A DNA stretch of 64,000 nt from Pseudomonas karstica (GTDB taxonomy: Bacteria; Pseudomonadota; Gammaproteobacteria; Pseudomonadales; Pseudomonadaceae). Of the stretch, positions 49,650 to 60,200 are shown one piece after another; position 1 is the stretch's first letter; each line of letters starts with the position of its first letter. The notes below the pieces were generated by a model. It did no database searches. It saw only the letters and a list, made by a program, of their open reading frames with translations, and was not told where the DNA came from. Location of the stretch: positions 1 to 64,000 of the forward strand of contig NZ_WLYI01000003.1 of NCBI RefSeq assembly GCF_009707515.1, given 5' to 3'. Position numbers and translations under genes: made by a program.

Positions 49650-50721
49650 GGGGCAGATTCCTTGAGGGGGCGACCCAGGCATGCATGGCCAGGGGCGTCG
49701 GCGGTTTGGGATGAATGGATTGTGCGGGGCCCAACACCGCGCCCAACTGCTGCCAGGCCTTGCAGCAACTGAGGTGGAACTGCGCAAGTGCCGAATCGTT
49801 CGGCTGGCCGATGTTGGCATGCACGCGCAACAGCGCTTGGGCGATGCTTTCGGGCCATAGCTCGCTGAACACCTGGCGTAGGGTGGGCGGTTGCGGGTGG
49901 CCGATCAGGCTGCTGACGGCCAGGTCCAGGGCGGGGGAGTCGCCGTCCATTTCCAGCACGCCCTGGGCATTGCGGTGCACGTGGGCGCGTGGGCTCCATA
50001 GCACACTGGCGTGGGTGTCGGTCAGGCTCAGGGTACCGCCCGTAGTGCCCAGCACGATGCGATGCAGGAGTTGGGTGTGGTTGTCCGGGTCGCCGGGGTG
50101 CAATTGGTTCTGTACTCGCAAATGCAACGGGACACCGGCCAGTTCGCCCGTGATGCTGACAAAGGGCCCAACGCTACCCTCGTGTAGATTGAAGGCCCAG
50201 GGCCGCAGGCCACCTAAGGCCTGGCCGAGCATTTCCACCAGGGGAAAGAGCACATGCACACTGCACGCTGCGTCGATGTATTGGGCTTCACGTTGGCTCA
50301 GTACATGACGGGCGGCATCGATGAAACAGCGCACGGGCGCCAGGTCGCTGTAGAACGGATTGAGCCGGTACAGCACGCCATGCTGGCGTGCCAGGCGCAG
50401 GCAGTCTGCGACTTCATCGTGGTGCACCGGGTGCTCCTGGATCACCGACACGCCCCGCGCCAACAGCGCCTTGGCCAACTCGGTGCCATTACCGCCGACA
50501 ACCGCCGAGCGCACAGCCACGCAGGCCAGGTCCACTTCGGGCAAGTCCGCAAGGTTACGATACAACGGCACCTGCCAACGCCGCGCGCAAGCTTCGGACT
50601 GTGTACTGCCACGACCCAGAATGCCCACCAGTTGGTAATGCTCCGGCAGTCGCGCGATACCTTCCAGGTAGACGTTGCCGAAGGTCGTGCCGCAAACAAT
50701 CACACGTAGCGCCGCGCTCAT
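49639..50721 (-). CDS. Thiazolinyl imide reductase (Irp3/PchG-like)
   Basis: This 360-residue NADPH-dependent oxidoreductase of the Gfo/Idh/MocA-like fold has the siderophore-specific N-terminus RVIVCGTTFGNVYLEGI, a cofactor-binding Rossmann core, the QEHPVHHDE segment and YRLNPFYSD, which corresponds to the region holding the proposed catalytic residues of Irp3. The family reduces a carrier-bound thiazoline to a thiazolidine during yersiniabactin or pyochelin assembly. It starts in an ATGA overlap with the upstream reductase gene, so the two reductases are co-translated. Which of the three rings it reduces cannot be told; by analogy it is one made by the NRPS at 51809-57283 or the last ring of the NRPS upstream. 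Confidence 0.9.
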   Translation of the reverse strand: MSAALRVIVCGTTFGNVYLEGIARLPEHYQLVGILGRGSTQSEACARRWQVPLYRNLADLPEVDLACVAVRSAVVGGNGTELAKALLARGVSVIQEHPVHHDEVADCLRLARQHGVLYRLNPFYSDLAPVRCFIDAARHVLSQREAQYIDAACSVHVLFPLVEMLGQALGGLRPWAFNLHEGSVGPFVSITGELAGVPLHLRVQNQLHPGDPDNHTQLLHRIVLGTTGGTLSLTDTHASVLWSPRAHVHRNAQGVLEMDGDSPALDLAVSSLIGHPQPPTLRQVFSELWPESIAQALLRVHANIGQPNDSALAQFHLSCCKAWQQLGAVLGPAQSIHPKPPTPLAMHAWVAPSRNLPRAQ

Positions 50722-51812
50722 AACACGCCTTCCTCTTCGCTCACGACCGATTCAACGGCCAGGTTGACGATACTCAGGGCCTGGCACGCGGTGCTGGCTT
50801 GTACGGCGTCGATCACCGTGGCCGGCGGCAGGCAGTCGCCGGCCCAGTGCGCGCCGCGCCACGACTGATCATGCAACAGCTGCAAGGTGGCACATACCGC
50901 GATGGTGGCGCTCAGGCCGTAACTGTCCTGGCTGCTGAGCACCGCGCGCTGGCGTTGCGCTTGCCCATCACCCCAACCTGTGAGTTCCACGCTCAGCCGG
51001 TAGTAGGCGCGGCGCCCCAACAGTTGCAGGTCGGCGGCTTGCACCAGTTGCGCCACTGCATGGGGCAGGGCACTCGGGTCCTGGCTCAGGCGCTGGCATA
51101 ACGTGGCGATCAGCGCCGGAATCTGCGGGTGATCGAACACGTTATGGAAACTCGCTTGGGGCACCCCCAGGGTGCTGGCCAGGCGCCGCAATTCGTCGGT
51201 CAGGTAGGCACTGCGAAACACTGCTTCGGGAAAGCCCGGCAAGTGCTGCATTTGTTGCTCGATTGCCAACGTCTGCACACGGCCATCCACCCAATGGGCA
51301 TTCGGCGTACCGAAGCCGCCCAGGGCACTGAGCAAAACATCAGCCCCTCCGGCGTTACTGCAGTGTTCGCGGCCGCCGGCATTGATTTGCAGGCTGCTCA
51401 CCCGGTCGAAACTGCGACTGGCCAACCAACGCGGTAGCAGCGCGGTAAGGCCGGGAAACACCCCGGCACCGATGATTGAGGGTTGCCGGGCACCTTGCAG
51501 CGCACTCAGCAGCGCGGCATTTCCAAACGCATCGACGTACGCGGCACCGGCTCCGTGCGCAGCTTGCGCGACCCTATCACCCACGCGCCACGACGGCCCC
51601 GCACAATTGAGGACCACCTGGCATCCGGCGCAAAAGTCCGCCAGGGCCTGGGCATCGAACAGATCCAGTACCCGGCCATCGACCCCGTCCGGCCACACCT
51701 GCGCCTGGCGCTGACCACCGCGCACCCGTAGATCGTGTTGCAGCAATTGAGCCAGCGCCGCACTGCCCACCGCACCACCGGCGCCGACCAGTCCCACCAA
51801 CGGCCGGTTCAT
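50718..51812 (-). CDS. Saccharopine-dehydrogenase-like NAD(P)-dependent reductase
   Basis: The start is taken at the ATG at 51812 (MNRPLVGLVG), which forms ATGA with the stop of the upstream NRPS; the longer frame has no support. The 364-residue protein has an N-terminal Rossmann motif GAGGAVG (residues 10-16) and a body like saccharopine-dehydrogenase-family proteins (VVLNCAGPS, YVDAFGN, GVFPGLTALLP). Lysine catabolism is not indicated by context. Being coupled to NRPS genes on one side and an Irp3-like reductase on the other, it probably performs a second reduction on the chain, for example of another thiazoline or of the released carbonyl. I recall similar proteins in other thiazoline-metallophore clusters, but the reaction is not established here. 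Confidence 0.75.
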   Translation of the reverse strand: MNRPLVGLVGAGGAVGSAALAQLLQHDLRVRGGQRQAQVWPDGVDGRVLDLFDAQALADFCAGCQVVLNCAGPSWRVGDRVAQAAHGAGAAYVDAFGNAALLSALQGARQPSIIGAGVFPGLTALLPRWLASRSFDRVSSLQINAGGREHCSNAGGADVLLSALGGFGTPNAHWVDGRVQTLAIEQQMQHLPGFPEAVFRSAYLTDELRRLASTLGVPQASFHNVFDHPQIPALIATLCQRLSQDPSALPHAVAQLVQAADLQLLGRRAYYRLSVELTGWGDGQAQRQRAVLSSQDSYGLSATIAVCATLQLLHDQSWRGAHWAGDCLPPATVIDAVQASTACQALSIVNLAVESVVSEEEGVL

Positions 51813-54800
51813 GCCATCACCTTTTCGCCCAGCAACACCGCTAGCAACTGACTGACATGGGGCGTTTGCATGCACGACACATGGTCGCCGCTGATGGTTT
51901 GCAAGCTGATGGTACCCAGCGCCAGGTCATTCCAAAAGCCGCGCATATCGCCCTGTAAGCCGGGCAGGAAGTGCAGGGTTTCATCGTCCAGCAAAATCCG
52001 CAGGTCGCCGGTAAATGGCGCCGGCTGGTAGCGCGCCACGGCATTGAGGCTATGGCGGAATACACGGAATAATGCCTGGATCTGTTCGGCCGGCATCGGT
52101 TCGGCTTGGGTCTGTACCTGGGCTGCGAGGGCTTGCAGGCGCTGGTCGCTGGGTTGCTGCGCCAGTTGGCGGTAGATGGCGGCGATGGGTGCCCACTCAC
52201 CGTCCAGCTGTTGCAGGCAGTTCGCTGGTAATTGACGGCCATGGCGTTCGATCAAGTGCGCCACGGCGCTGTGCAGGCCGGCATCGTCGACGCAATGGCC
52301 AGCGGCCTGGATATCGGCGCCAAGCAGGCGGCCAAAGGCGCGCTCCAGCAGCAGATCATCGACAATTTCATAGCGGAAACGGTCACTGCTGATGATGCTC
52401 ACCGTGCCCACATTCGCACCAGCTTCCAACAGGCAGCGAGCCACTTCGGTCGCCAGCAGGCCGCCCATGCAATAGCCCACCAGTTCGAAGCGCAGGTTGC
52501 CCTCGGCTTGCAGGTAACCGGCATAACGCGCGCCCAATCGTTCGATCAATTGCTCGGCAGCCAAGTCCAGGTACTCACTCTCATCCAGCAGGCTCAGGCC
52601 GAGGATCGCGCCTTGTCGCTGAGGCGCCTTGCGCAAGGCGGCGAGCAAGCTACGGTAGGGTGCGAGGGTACCGCTGCCATCGTGCAACAGCACATGCACG
52701 GTGGTGCAGGCCGGGTCTCGCGCCGGGGCGAGTACGCTCAAAGGCGAGGCTGCATTTGTGCTGCCGTTGGAGGGTTGCGACGGTAATTCCTGCAGGCGTG
52801 CGGCGATGGCTTTGACGGTCGGTTCACGCAGCACTTCGCGCAACAGACGGTCCCATTCCCAGCTCGCCGCTTCAGGCAATTGTTCACGCATTTTCGCGAC
52901 AATCTGCGCGACCAGCAGCGAGTCGCCCCCGGCGGCAAAAAAGTCCTGGTCGCGGGCCAGCTCGGCGCAGCCCAAGGCCTGGCTCCACAGTTGGGCGATG
53001 CGCCGTTCCAGATCATTTTGCGGTGCCTCGCCGCTGTCCATCACGCTGCCGCCCTGGGCTTGCAGGCGCTGGGCCAGGCGGGCGCGGTCGACTTTGCCGT
53101 TGGCCGATAGCGGTAGGCTTTCCAGCACTTGCAACTGGCTGGGCACCATGTAGCCGGGCAAGCGCTGTTGCAGATAGTCGTGCAACTGTTCGCCGGTCAG
53201 CGCCACGCGCCGCGCCGGGAAGCGCGTGACAAAGGTGGTCTGGCCCGCGCAGTCGAGCACGTCATTGGCTTCGGGCCAGGCCGCCACCAACTCGGCACCG
53301 GCCTCGCTGAACAGCGCTTGCCATTGGGCGCGGCTGATAAAGGTCTGGTCGCTGCCGGCACGCAGGTCGGTGAAGCCATCCAGGCCTTCCTTGAACTCCA
53401 TGGAGGTCAGCAGCGAGAGGATTTCCCGGGTGGCCTCCATCACCACCAGGTGCCCGCCGGGGGCCGACAGCTCGCGCAGGTTATTCAACACCGTCGGTGC
53501 GTGGCGTGCGTTATGCAGCACGTTGGCGCAGACAATCAGATCCCAGCTGCCGGCGTTCAAACCCTGGGTCAGCGCATCGGCATTGATGTCGAACAGGCCG
53601 AAGCGCACCCACGGCCGATCAGCAAAGTGCTCCCGAGCCTCGTTGATAAAGAAGGTCGAGACGTCGGTAAACAGATAGTCCACCGCAAAGCCATCCAGCG
53701 CGGGAATCAGGTCGCGACTGGTGCCACCCACTCCGGCGCCGATTTCCAGGACCCGCAGGGGTTGACCGAGGGCCGCGCGCTCACGGGCAATCTGTCGGGC
53801 GCTGGCGCAGATCACCTGGTTCATGCAACGCATCAGCAGGTTTTCATTATAGGCCGCCAGTGCGGTGTCCATGTTGCCCTGGGGGAACAGCAGGGTCAGT
53901 GGGTCGACCTCGCCACTGAGCAACTGCGGCAGGCGTTCGCTGGATTCGTGGAGGTAGCGCAGCAGTTCGGCACCGTAGTTCAGACGCTGCTCCAGGGCAT
54001 TCATAGCCTGCCAGCACAGCGTACTTTGCTCGGCATCCGGCGCTTCGCCCAGGCGGTAGTGGTCGGCGTCGTGCAGCAGCCAGCCTTCGTTGACCAGGGC
54101 CTTGAGCCAGCGGCGCATCAGGCGTTGATGGGCCGGGGAGACGCGACATTGCTGTTGTACCTCGGTCACGCTGTGGCGGGCCTTGGCATCTGCAAACAGT
54201 CCGGCATCGCGCAGGGTCTTGAGGATGTCCAGCAAGGCGATGCGGTTGGCCATCGCCACCCATTCGGCGAACAGTCTGCGGTCGAGGCTTGCGGTGGCCG
54301 CGGCGCCGCATTCCAGGGCGCAGGCCGCCAAGGGCGCAGCGCTGGTATCGACGTTCAGGTGGCGGGCTTCGACGAATGCCGCCAGGCGCCGCTCCATGGG
54401 GTTGTCACCACTGAGCAGCGTCACGCCGTGGGCCACGTCCGGGTGTTCGTTAAGCAGGCTTTCGATCTCGCTGAGTTCGATGCGATGGCCACGCAGTTTG
54501 ACCTGGGTATCTTCGCGGCCCAAGAACTCGATCTGCCCATTGGCGCGGTAGCACCCGAAGTCACCGGTGCGGTACAGCCGCGCGCCGCTGAGAGGGTGAT
54601 GAATAAAGCGCTGGCCAGTGCGCTCGGGGTCGTTGAGGTAACCGTCGGCCAAACCCACGCCGCCGATATACAGCTCGCCAGCCACGCAGTCCGGGCGATC
54701 CTGGAAATGCTCGTCCAGCACATGAAACTGCTGGTTGGTCAAAGGCGTGCCATAGGGAATGCTGCGGGCATTGGCCGGCACCGTGCCGATCTCATGCCCT

Positions 54801-57283
54801 ATGGACCAGATCGCCGCTTCGGTGGCGCCGCCCAGGCTGATCAGGCGCAGGGCCGGGCAATGCGCCTTGATCGCAGCGGGCAGGGTGATCGCGATCCAGT
54901 CGCCGGACAGCAACGCCACGCGCAGGTGTTTCGCAGCTGCAAGCGGCTCGGCGTCAAGGTAGCTGCACAGCATCTGCATCTGCGCCGGGACCGAGTTCCA
55001 CAAGCTGACATGGTGCAGGTTGATCAGCCCGGCCCAGTGCGCCGGGTCGCTGCGCTGCGTCGGGTCTGGCAGCACCAACGCGGCACCGGCGAGGAAGCTG
55101 CCAAACAGGTCGTACACCGACAGGTCGAAGCCCAGGTTGGCCAGGCCCAGCACCCGATCCTGCGCGGTCAACGCCACCCGCTGGTTGATATCCGACAGGG
55201 TGTTGAAGGTGGCACGATGGCTCATCATCACGCCCTTGGGCCGCCCTGTGGTGCCTGAGGTGTAGATCACATAGGCGAGACTGGCCGGATCGGTCGGAAC
55301 ACCGGGCAGTTGTTCGAAGGGCAGCGGCGCCAGGCTCTCCACGGCGATCAACTTGACGCGAGTTGGCCATGGGCGTTGTTCGGCCTGGGCGGTATCGGTG
55401 AGCACGTAGCCGATGGTCGCGTCCTCGAGAATCGCATCCCGCCGCGCATCCGGCTGGCTGCTGTCGATGGGCACATAGACTGCGCCGCGCAACAGTGTGC
55501 CTAGCACGGCTGCCACCTGGTCCACGCCCTTGTCCAGGATGATCGCGACCTTGGCACCTGCCGGGCAGCTTTCACGGTGCAGGCTTTGTGCGACGGCATT
55601 GGCGCGCTCGGCCAGTTGCTGGTAGCTGAACGAGCCCTCGTGACAGACCAGGGCAAGCGCGTGCGGGGTGCGTTGCAGGCTGTCGATAAAACCGTCGTGC
55701 AGGCAGCCTTGGGGCCATTCGATCTGGATAGCATTGCTGGCGTCACGACGGGCAGCCATGGCGGCGGGCAGTTGAGACGGGCAGGGAGCCTGCCAATGCG
55801 AGGGCTGTTCGGCGAGTTGCTGCAGCAGGTGTTCGAAGCTGGCAAAGGCGGCTTCTATCAGGCCTTCGGGGAATACGCCGCTGCGCACATCCCAGTTTAC
55901 CTGCAAGCCTTGCGGGCCTTCACTTACCTGGCAATCGAGCCACACTTGCGGCGTCTGGGTGATGCCATAGCCCAAGGTGGCGCCACGCATAAAGGGGTGA
56001 GCATTGCCGACGCCCAAGGTGCTGGTGAACACCACCGGCATCAGGCTGCGGCCGTGCAAGCGGGCGTGTTCGCGCAGCACCTCGATACCGGAGAACGCGC
56101 CGTGTTCCAGGTCTTGCCAGAGTTGTTCTTGCAACGCTGTGGCGCGTTGGCCGAAGTGGCTGTCGAGCGGTGGCTGCACGGCCAGTACGTTGACCGCGGT
56201 GAAGTCCCCCAACACCTTGTCGATATCCGGATGCAGCGGTGGGCGCTTGAGTACGGTGACGCTCAGGCTGAACGCTGCGCGCCGCGACCACCGCCCGAGA
56301 ATCTCGGCAAACGCGGCCAGCACCGCCGCCGACGGCGTAAGGCGCTGTTGCGCGGCGTGGGCGCAAAACTGTTGCCACTGCTGGGGCGACAGGCCGGTGG
56401 CATGGCGCTCGAACCGCGGCGTGTCACCGTCGACAGGTGCCAGGATCGGCAACTCGGGGGCGGGCGGCAGTTGCTCCAGGCGCCCCAGCCAGTAGTCGCG
56501 GTCACGGCTGTGGCGTGCCTGTGCGGCGGCGGTGTCGAGGGCCGCGCGCTCGGCCAGCAGGGCGTCTCGGAAGGTCAGGTCCAGGGCCGGCAATACCCGT
56601 TCGGGAGCGTGGTACAACTGGTCCAGTTCCCCCAGCAGGCACTGGATGCTGACAAAGTCGGCCACCAGCAAATCGATGGACAGGTGCAGGCGGCTGCCGT
56701 TGGTGCGCTGGCTCAGGCGCAGTTCATACAACGGCCAGGCATCGGCGGCGTACACGCGGTTGGCCAGGGCTTCACGGGTGGCCAACAGGGCCTGTTGCTC
56801 GGTGTCGGTGGGCAGTGCGCGCAAGTCTTGGCTATGCAGCGCCGGTAATTCAACTTCGGGTAGCACTCGTTGATACCCGGCCTGGGCAATCACCGCACGC
56901 AGCATAGGGTGGCGCTGGATCAACTGATGCCAGGCGCGCTCCAGGCGCTGTGGGTCGAGGGCCGGGCCGTCGAGTTCGACATAGCCGTGGCAACCAACGC
57001 CGCCATAGTCATAGGCATCGCTGCGGCCCACCAGGTAGGCAGCCTGCACATCGGTAAGGGCGAAAGGTTGGAACTGATTATCCGGGTCGGCGACCACCGC
57101 CGCCTGTTGCGGGCTGAACCACTGCAACAGGTGTTCCTTATGCTCGCGAAGGCGCTGTTTGAGGGCGTCGTCGAGGGCGCCGGCCGGTGCACGAAAACGC
57201 AGTTGGCCGTCCTCGGCCCACAGGCGGATGCCCAGGGCTTCGCATTCGGCGAGAAATTGCGACAGGTTCAGGGGGGAATTCAT
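51809..57283 (-). CDS. PchF-like NRPS: docking - Cy - A(Cys) with MT - PCP - TE
   Basis: This 1824-residue protein has a TubC-like docking segment (about 1-50), a heterocyclisation domain with FALTDVQAAYLVGR (about 70) and the Cy motif DLLVAD, and an A domain with selectivity residues D-L-Y-N-L-S-L-I-W, the Cys code. A methyltransferase domain (motif I VLEIGAGVGG, about 1178) is inserted between A8 and A10. A PCP (GGDSLLVAQ) and a C-terminal thioesterase follow. Domain order and length match PchF, which makes the second ring of pyochelin and N-methylates it. The thioesterase nucleophile is Cys in GYCMGG (about 1604) rather than Ser. It should add the third Cys to the chain made by the upstream NRPS, methylate, and release the product. 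ATGA overlaps join it to both neighbours. Confidence 0.93.
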   Translation of the reverse strand: MNSPLNLSQFLAECEALGIRLWAEDGQLRFRAPAGALDDALKQRLREHKEHLLQWFSPQQAAVVADPDNQFQPFALTDVQAAYLVGRSDAYDYGGVGCHGYVELDGPALDPQRLERAWHQLIQRHPMLRAVIAQAGYQRVLPEVELPALHSQDLRALPTDTEQQALLATREALANRVYAADAWPLYELRLSQRTNGSRLHLSIDLLVADFVSIQCLLGELDQLYHAPERVLPALDLTFRDALLAERAALDTAAAQARHSRDRDYWLGRLEQLPPAPELPILAPVDGDTPRFERHATGLSPQQWQQFCAHAAQQRLTPSAAVLAAFAEILGRWSRRAAFSLSVTVLKRPPLHPDIDKVLGDFTAVNVLAVQPPLDSHFGQRATALQEQLWQDLEHGAFSGIEVLREHARLHGRSLMPVVFTSTLGVGNAHPFMRGATLGYGITQTPQVWLDCQVSEGPQGLQVNWDVRSGVFPEGLIEAAFASFEHLLQQLAEQPSHWQAPCPSQLPAAMAARRDASNAIQIEWPQGCLHDGFIDSLQRTPHALALVCHEGSFSYQQLAERANAVAQSLHRESCPAGAKVAIILDKGVDQVAAVLGTLLRGAVYVPIDSSQPDARRDAILEDATIGYVLTDTAQAEQRPWPTRVKLIAVESLAPLPFEQLPGVPTDPASLAYVIYTSGTTGRPKGVMMSHRATFNTLSDINQRVALTAQDRVLGLANLGFDLSVYDLFGSFLAGAALVLPDPTQRSDPAHWAGLINLHHVSLWNSVPAQMQMLCSYLDAEPLAAAKHLRVALLSGDWIAITLPAAIKAHCPALRLISLGGATEAAIWSIGHEIGTVPANARSIPYGTPLTNQQFHVLDEHFQDRPDCVAGELYIGGVGLADGYLNDPERTGQRFIHHPLSGARLYRTGDFGCYRANGQIEFLGREDTQVKLRGHRIELSEIESLLNEHPDVAHGVTLLSGDNPMERRLAAFVEARHLNVDTSAAPLAACALECGAAATASLDRRLFAEWVAMANRIALLDILKTLRDAGLFADAKARHSVTEVQQQCRVSPAHQRLMRRWLKALVNEGWLLHDADHYRLGEAPDAEQSTLCWQAMNALEQRLNYGAELLRYLHESSERLPQLLSGEVDPLTLLFPQGNMDTALAAYNENLLMRCMNQVICASARQIARERAALGQPLRVLEIGAGVGGTSRDLIPALDGFAVDYLFTDVSTFFINEAREHFADRPWVRFGLFDINADALTQGLNAGSWDLIVCANVLHNARHAPTVLNNLRELSAPGGHLVVMEATREILSLLTSMEFKEGLDGFTDLRAGSDQTFISRAQWQALFSEAGAELVAAWPEANDVLDCAGQTTFVTRFPARRVALTGEQLHDYLQQRLPGYMVPSQLQVLESLPLSANGKVDRARLAQRLQAQGGSVMDSGEAPQNDLERRIAQLWSQALGCAELARDQDFFAAGGDSLLVAQIVAKMREQLPEAASWEWDRLLREVLREPTVKAIAARLQELPSQPSNGSTNAASPLSVLAPARDPACTTVHVLLHDGSGTLAPYRSLLAALRKAPQRQGAILGLSLLDESEYLDLAAEQLIERLGARYAGYLQAEGNLRFELVGYCMGGLLATEVARCLLEAGANVGTVSIISSDRFRYEIVDDLLLERAFGRLLGADIQAAGHCVDDAGLHSAVAHLIERHGRQLPANCLQQLDGEWAPIAAIYRQLAQQPSDQRLQALAAQVQTQAEPMPAEQIQALFRVFRHSLNAVARYQPAPFTGDLRILLDDETLHFLPGLQGDMRGFWNDLALGTISLQTISGDHVSCMQTPHVSQLLAVLLGEKVMA

Positions 57284-60200
57284 AAGGTGCCTTCCTCGAA
57301 ATGCTCGGCGTATAGATGCAGGGGGCGTTCAGTGTGGCTGCCCAGGTAGTCACACAGGGCGGCGATGCTCGGGTGAGCGAAGAGTTCGCGCAGGCTCAGC
57401 GGGGCCTGGCACAGGCGTCGACGCTTGAGGGTTTCCACCAGGCGCGTAGCGCTCAGGCTGTCGCCCCCCAGCAGGAAAAAATCACTATGGCGCCCAGGGA
57501 TCGGGCGTTGCAGGACCTCGGCCCAGACCTCGGCCATTTCGGTTTCCAGCGTGCCCTGGGGGGCATCGCTGCGTTCGGCGGTGCAGTCCAGCAGCAGTTG
57601 GTGCACGGCGCCCCGGTCGGCCTTGCCGTTGGCGCTCAAGGGCAGGGCCTTAAGAATTTGCAGGCTGGCAGGGATCATGTAGTCCGGCAGGCGCTGACGC
57701 AGTTGTTGGCGCAGCACTTCCAGGGACACCTCGCCGTCCACCACCACGGCGGCTGCCAGGCTCGGCGGGCAGCCCAGGGTGACAGTCAGCGCCTGGCGCA
57801 CCTGGGGACAGGCCAGCAGGGCGTTGTCGATTTCCCCCAGCTCGATGCGATGACCACGCACCTTGACCTGCTGGTCGCGACGGCCGAGAAATTCCAGGCT
57901 GCCGTCAGGCCAGTAACGGCCCATATCCCCGGTGCGGTACCAACGCTGGTCGTCGCGTGTCACAAAACGCTCGGCGCTCAGCTCCAGAGCACCGCGATAC
58001 CCCATGGCGACACCGCGCCCGCCAATCCACAGCTCGCCAGTGACCCAGTCCGGGCAGTCGTGTTCCTGGGCGTCCACCACGCGATAACACTGGTTGCCCA
58101 GCGGACGGCCGTAGGGAATGGACCGCCATTGCTTCGGCAACGGCAGGTCGACCGGCTGGTAGTTGGACCAGATCGCGGCTTCGGTAGCGCCGCCCATGGC
58201 AATCATCCGGCACTGGCCGTTGCTCGCCGCGTGCAGGCGGGCCGGCAGGTCAAGGCCGATCCAGTCACCGGATAGCCAGGCCTGGCGCAGCGGCAGGGTC
58301 TCGGCCACGGTCAGCAGCATATCCAGCAGCATCGGCACCGAGTTCCACAGGGTGACCTGGTGCTGCTGGATCAGACGGTTCCACACGGTGGCGTCGCGGC
58401 GTTGTTCTTCATCCAGCAGCACCACGCTGCCACCAACGGCCAATACACCGAAGAGGTCGTACACCGACAGGTCAAAGTCCAGTGCGGAAACGGCCAACAA
58501 GCGGTCTTCAGCGCCAATTGCAAAGCGTTGGTTAAGGTCGTCCAGGGTATTGCAGGCGGCGCGATGGCTGATCTGCACACCCTTGGGTTCGCCGGTGGAG
58601 CCGGAGGTGAAAATCACATAGGCCGGGCTGTCGACGCTGATCGCAACCGGTGCGGATAACGCTGTGCTGTCCAGGGCCATGGCCAGCGAATCGGCATCCA
58701 GCGTCAGGCGAATGCCGGCGCGTTGCTCGATACGTTGGCGCCGCTCCAGGGGTTGGCGCACGCCCATCGGCACATAGCACGCACCAACGGCCAACACACC
58801 GAACAGGGCGATCACTGCGTCAGTGCCCCGAGGCAAGTGCACACCAATGGCGTCTTCGGGTTGCACGCCTTGGGTCTGCAACCAGCCGGCCACACGCAAG
58901 GCACACTCTCGTAGTTGGCCGTAGCTGACACGCCGATCACCGTCAATCAAGGCCAGACGCTGGCTGTCGATGGAGAAGGGCGCGTCCAGCAGGGTTCTTG
59001 GCGCGATGGCGACCGCGCTGGCGTTGGCCTGTGCGCGAACCTGTGCCTGGTTGTCAGGCAACGGCAAGGCCAGCGGGGCGTGCCAGTCGGCGTCGATCAG
59101 CACCTGCAAGGCCTGGGTGTAGCTGGCGAAGGCGGCGTCCAGCAGGCTCTTGGGAAACAGCGCATCCACCGCGTCCCAGCACAGCACCAGGGCACCGCGG
59201 TGTTCATAGAGCTGATGGTCGAGCCACACCTGTGGGGTTTCCGAAAGCCCCCCGGCGGCGATGTCGGGGAAGCCGGCGGGCAGGTCTTCCAGCAGGTCAT
59301 CCGCCAGTCCCAGGGTGCTGGTGAACACCACCGGTAGCGCCGCGGCTTGTGGGCCGATACGGCGTGCCCGTTCGCGCTGCACCCAGATCGACGAGCACGC
59401 CGCATGTTGCAGCACATCGGCGACTTGCGCCTGTACTGCCTGAGCCTGGGCCAGGAAGCTGGCTTGGGGCTGAGGGTAGAAACTCACCGGCGCCAGGGAG
59501 GTGAAATCCCCCAGTACGCGGCCGATATGCGGGTGAACGTCCTGGCGATCGAACAGGGTCAGGTTGAGGGTGTGGGCCTGGCCGTCGCTCCAGCGCGCCA
59601 GGGCCTGGGAGTAGACGCTCAATAGCAACACCGATGCAGTGATTCCGGAGTCCCGAGCACGCTGGCGCAGGGCTTGCCACTGCGGCGCGGGCAGGCGGAA
59701 TTCGCGACGGCTGAAGTGCACCTCCGCCAACTGCTGCGGTGTGCCGTGCAACGGCAGCGCCGGTGGGCCGGGCAGGTCGTCGAGGCGCGCATGCCAGTAG
59801 GCCCGGGCCTGTTCGAGGGTGGCAGGGTCAGGCTGCACCTGCAGAACATAGTCGCGAAACGACAGGTCGATGGCCGGCAACTGCGTATCGGGTTGGATGT
59901 AGAGCAGCGCCAGCTCTGCCAGCAGGCGCTTGATGCTCAAGCCGTCGAGAGTCAGGTAATCGAAAAACAGCCCGGCCCGGCAACGGCCTTCGCCATAGCC
60001 TACGACGTGCACTTCAAACATTGGCCACTGGCTGCGCTGACGTGGGCGTTGTACCCAACATTCGGCCAGGCGTTGGCGGGCGGCTTCGGCGTTACTCGCC
60101 TGATGGACCTGCACCTTCATCGGTGCCACCTCGCAGAGGATTACTTGACGGTCATCGTCCACCAACTGTGCGCGAAGCATTTCATGGCGTTGGATCAGCC

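Noticed and set aside
49650..49820. N-terminal extension of the type II thioesterase
   Set aside because: It lies inside the thiazolinyl imide reductase gene; the GTG at 49649 has a ribosome site and gives the family's normal length.
50718..51812. Lysine catabolism role for the saccharopine-dehydrogenase-like protein
   Set aside because: It is translationally coupled to NRPS and thiazoline reductase genes and no lysine pathway gene is nearby.
53129..55258. Plus-strand open frame of about 709 codons
   Set aside because: It lies wholly antisense to the PchF-like NRPS, has no recognisable domain, and reads as the mirror of high-GC codon structure.
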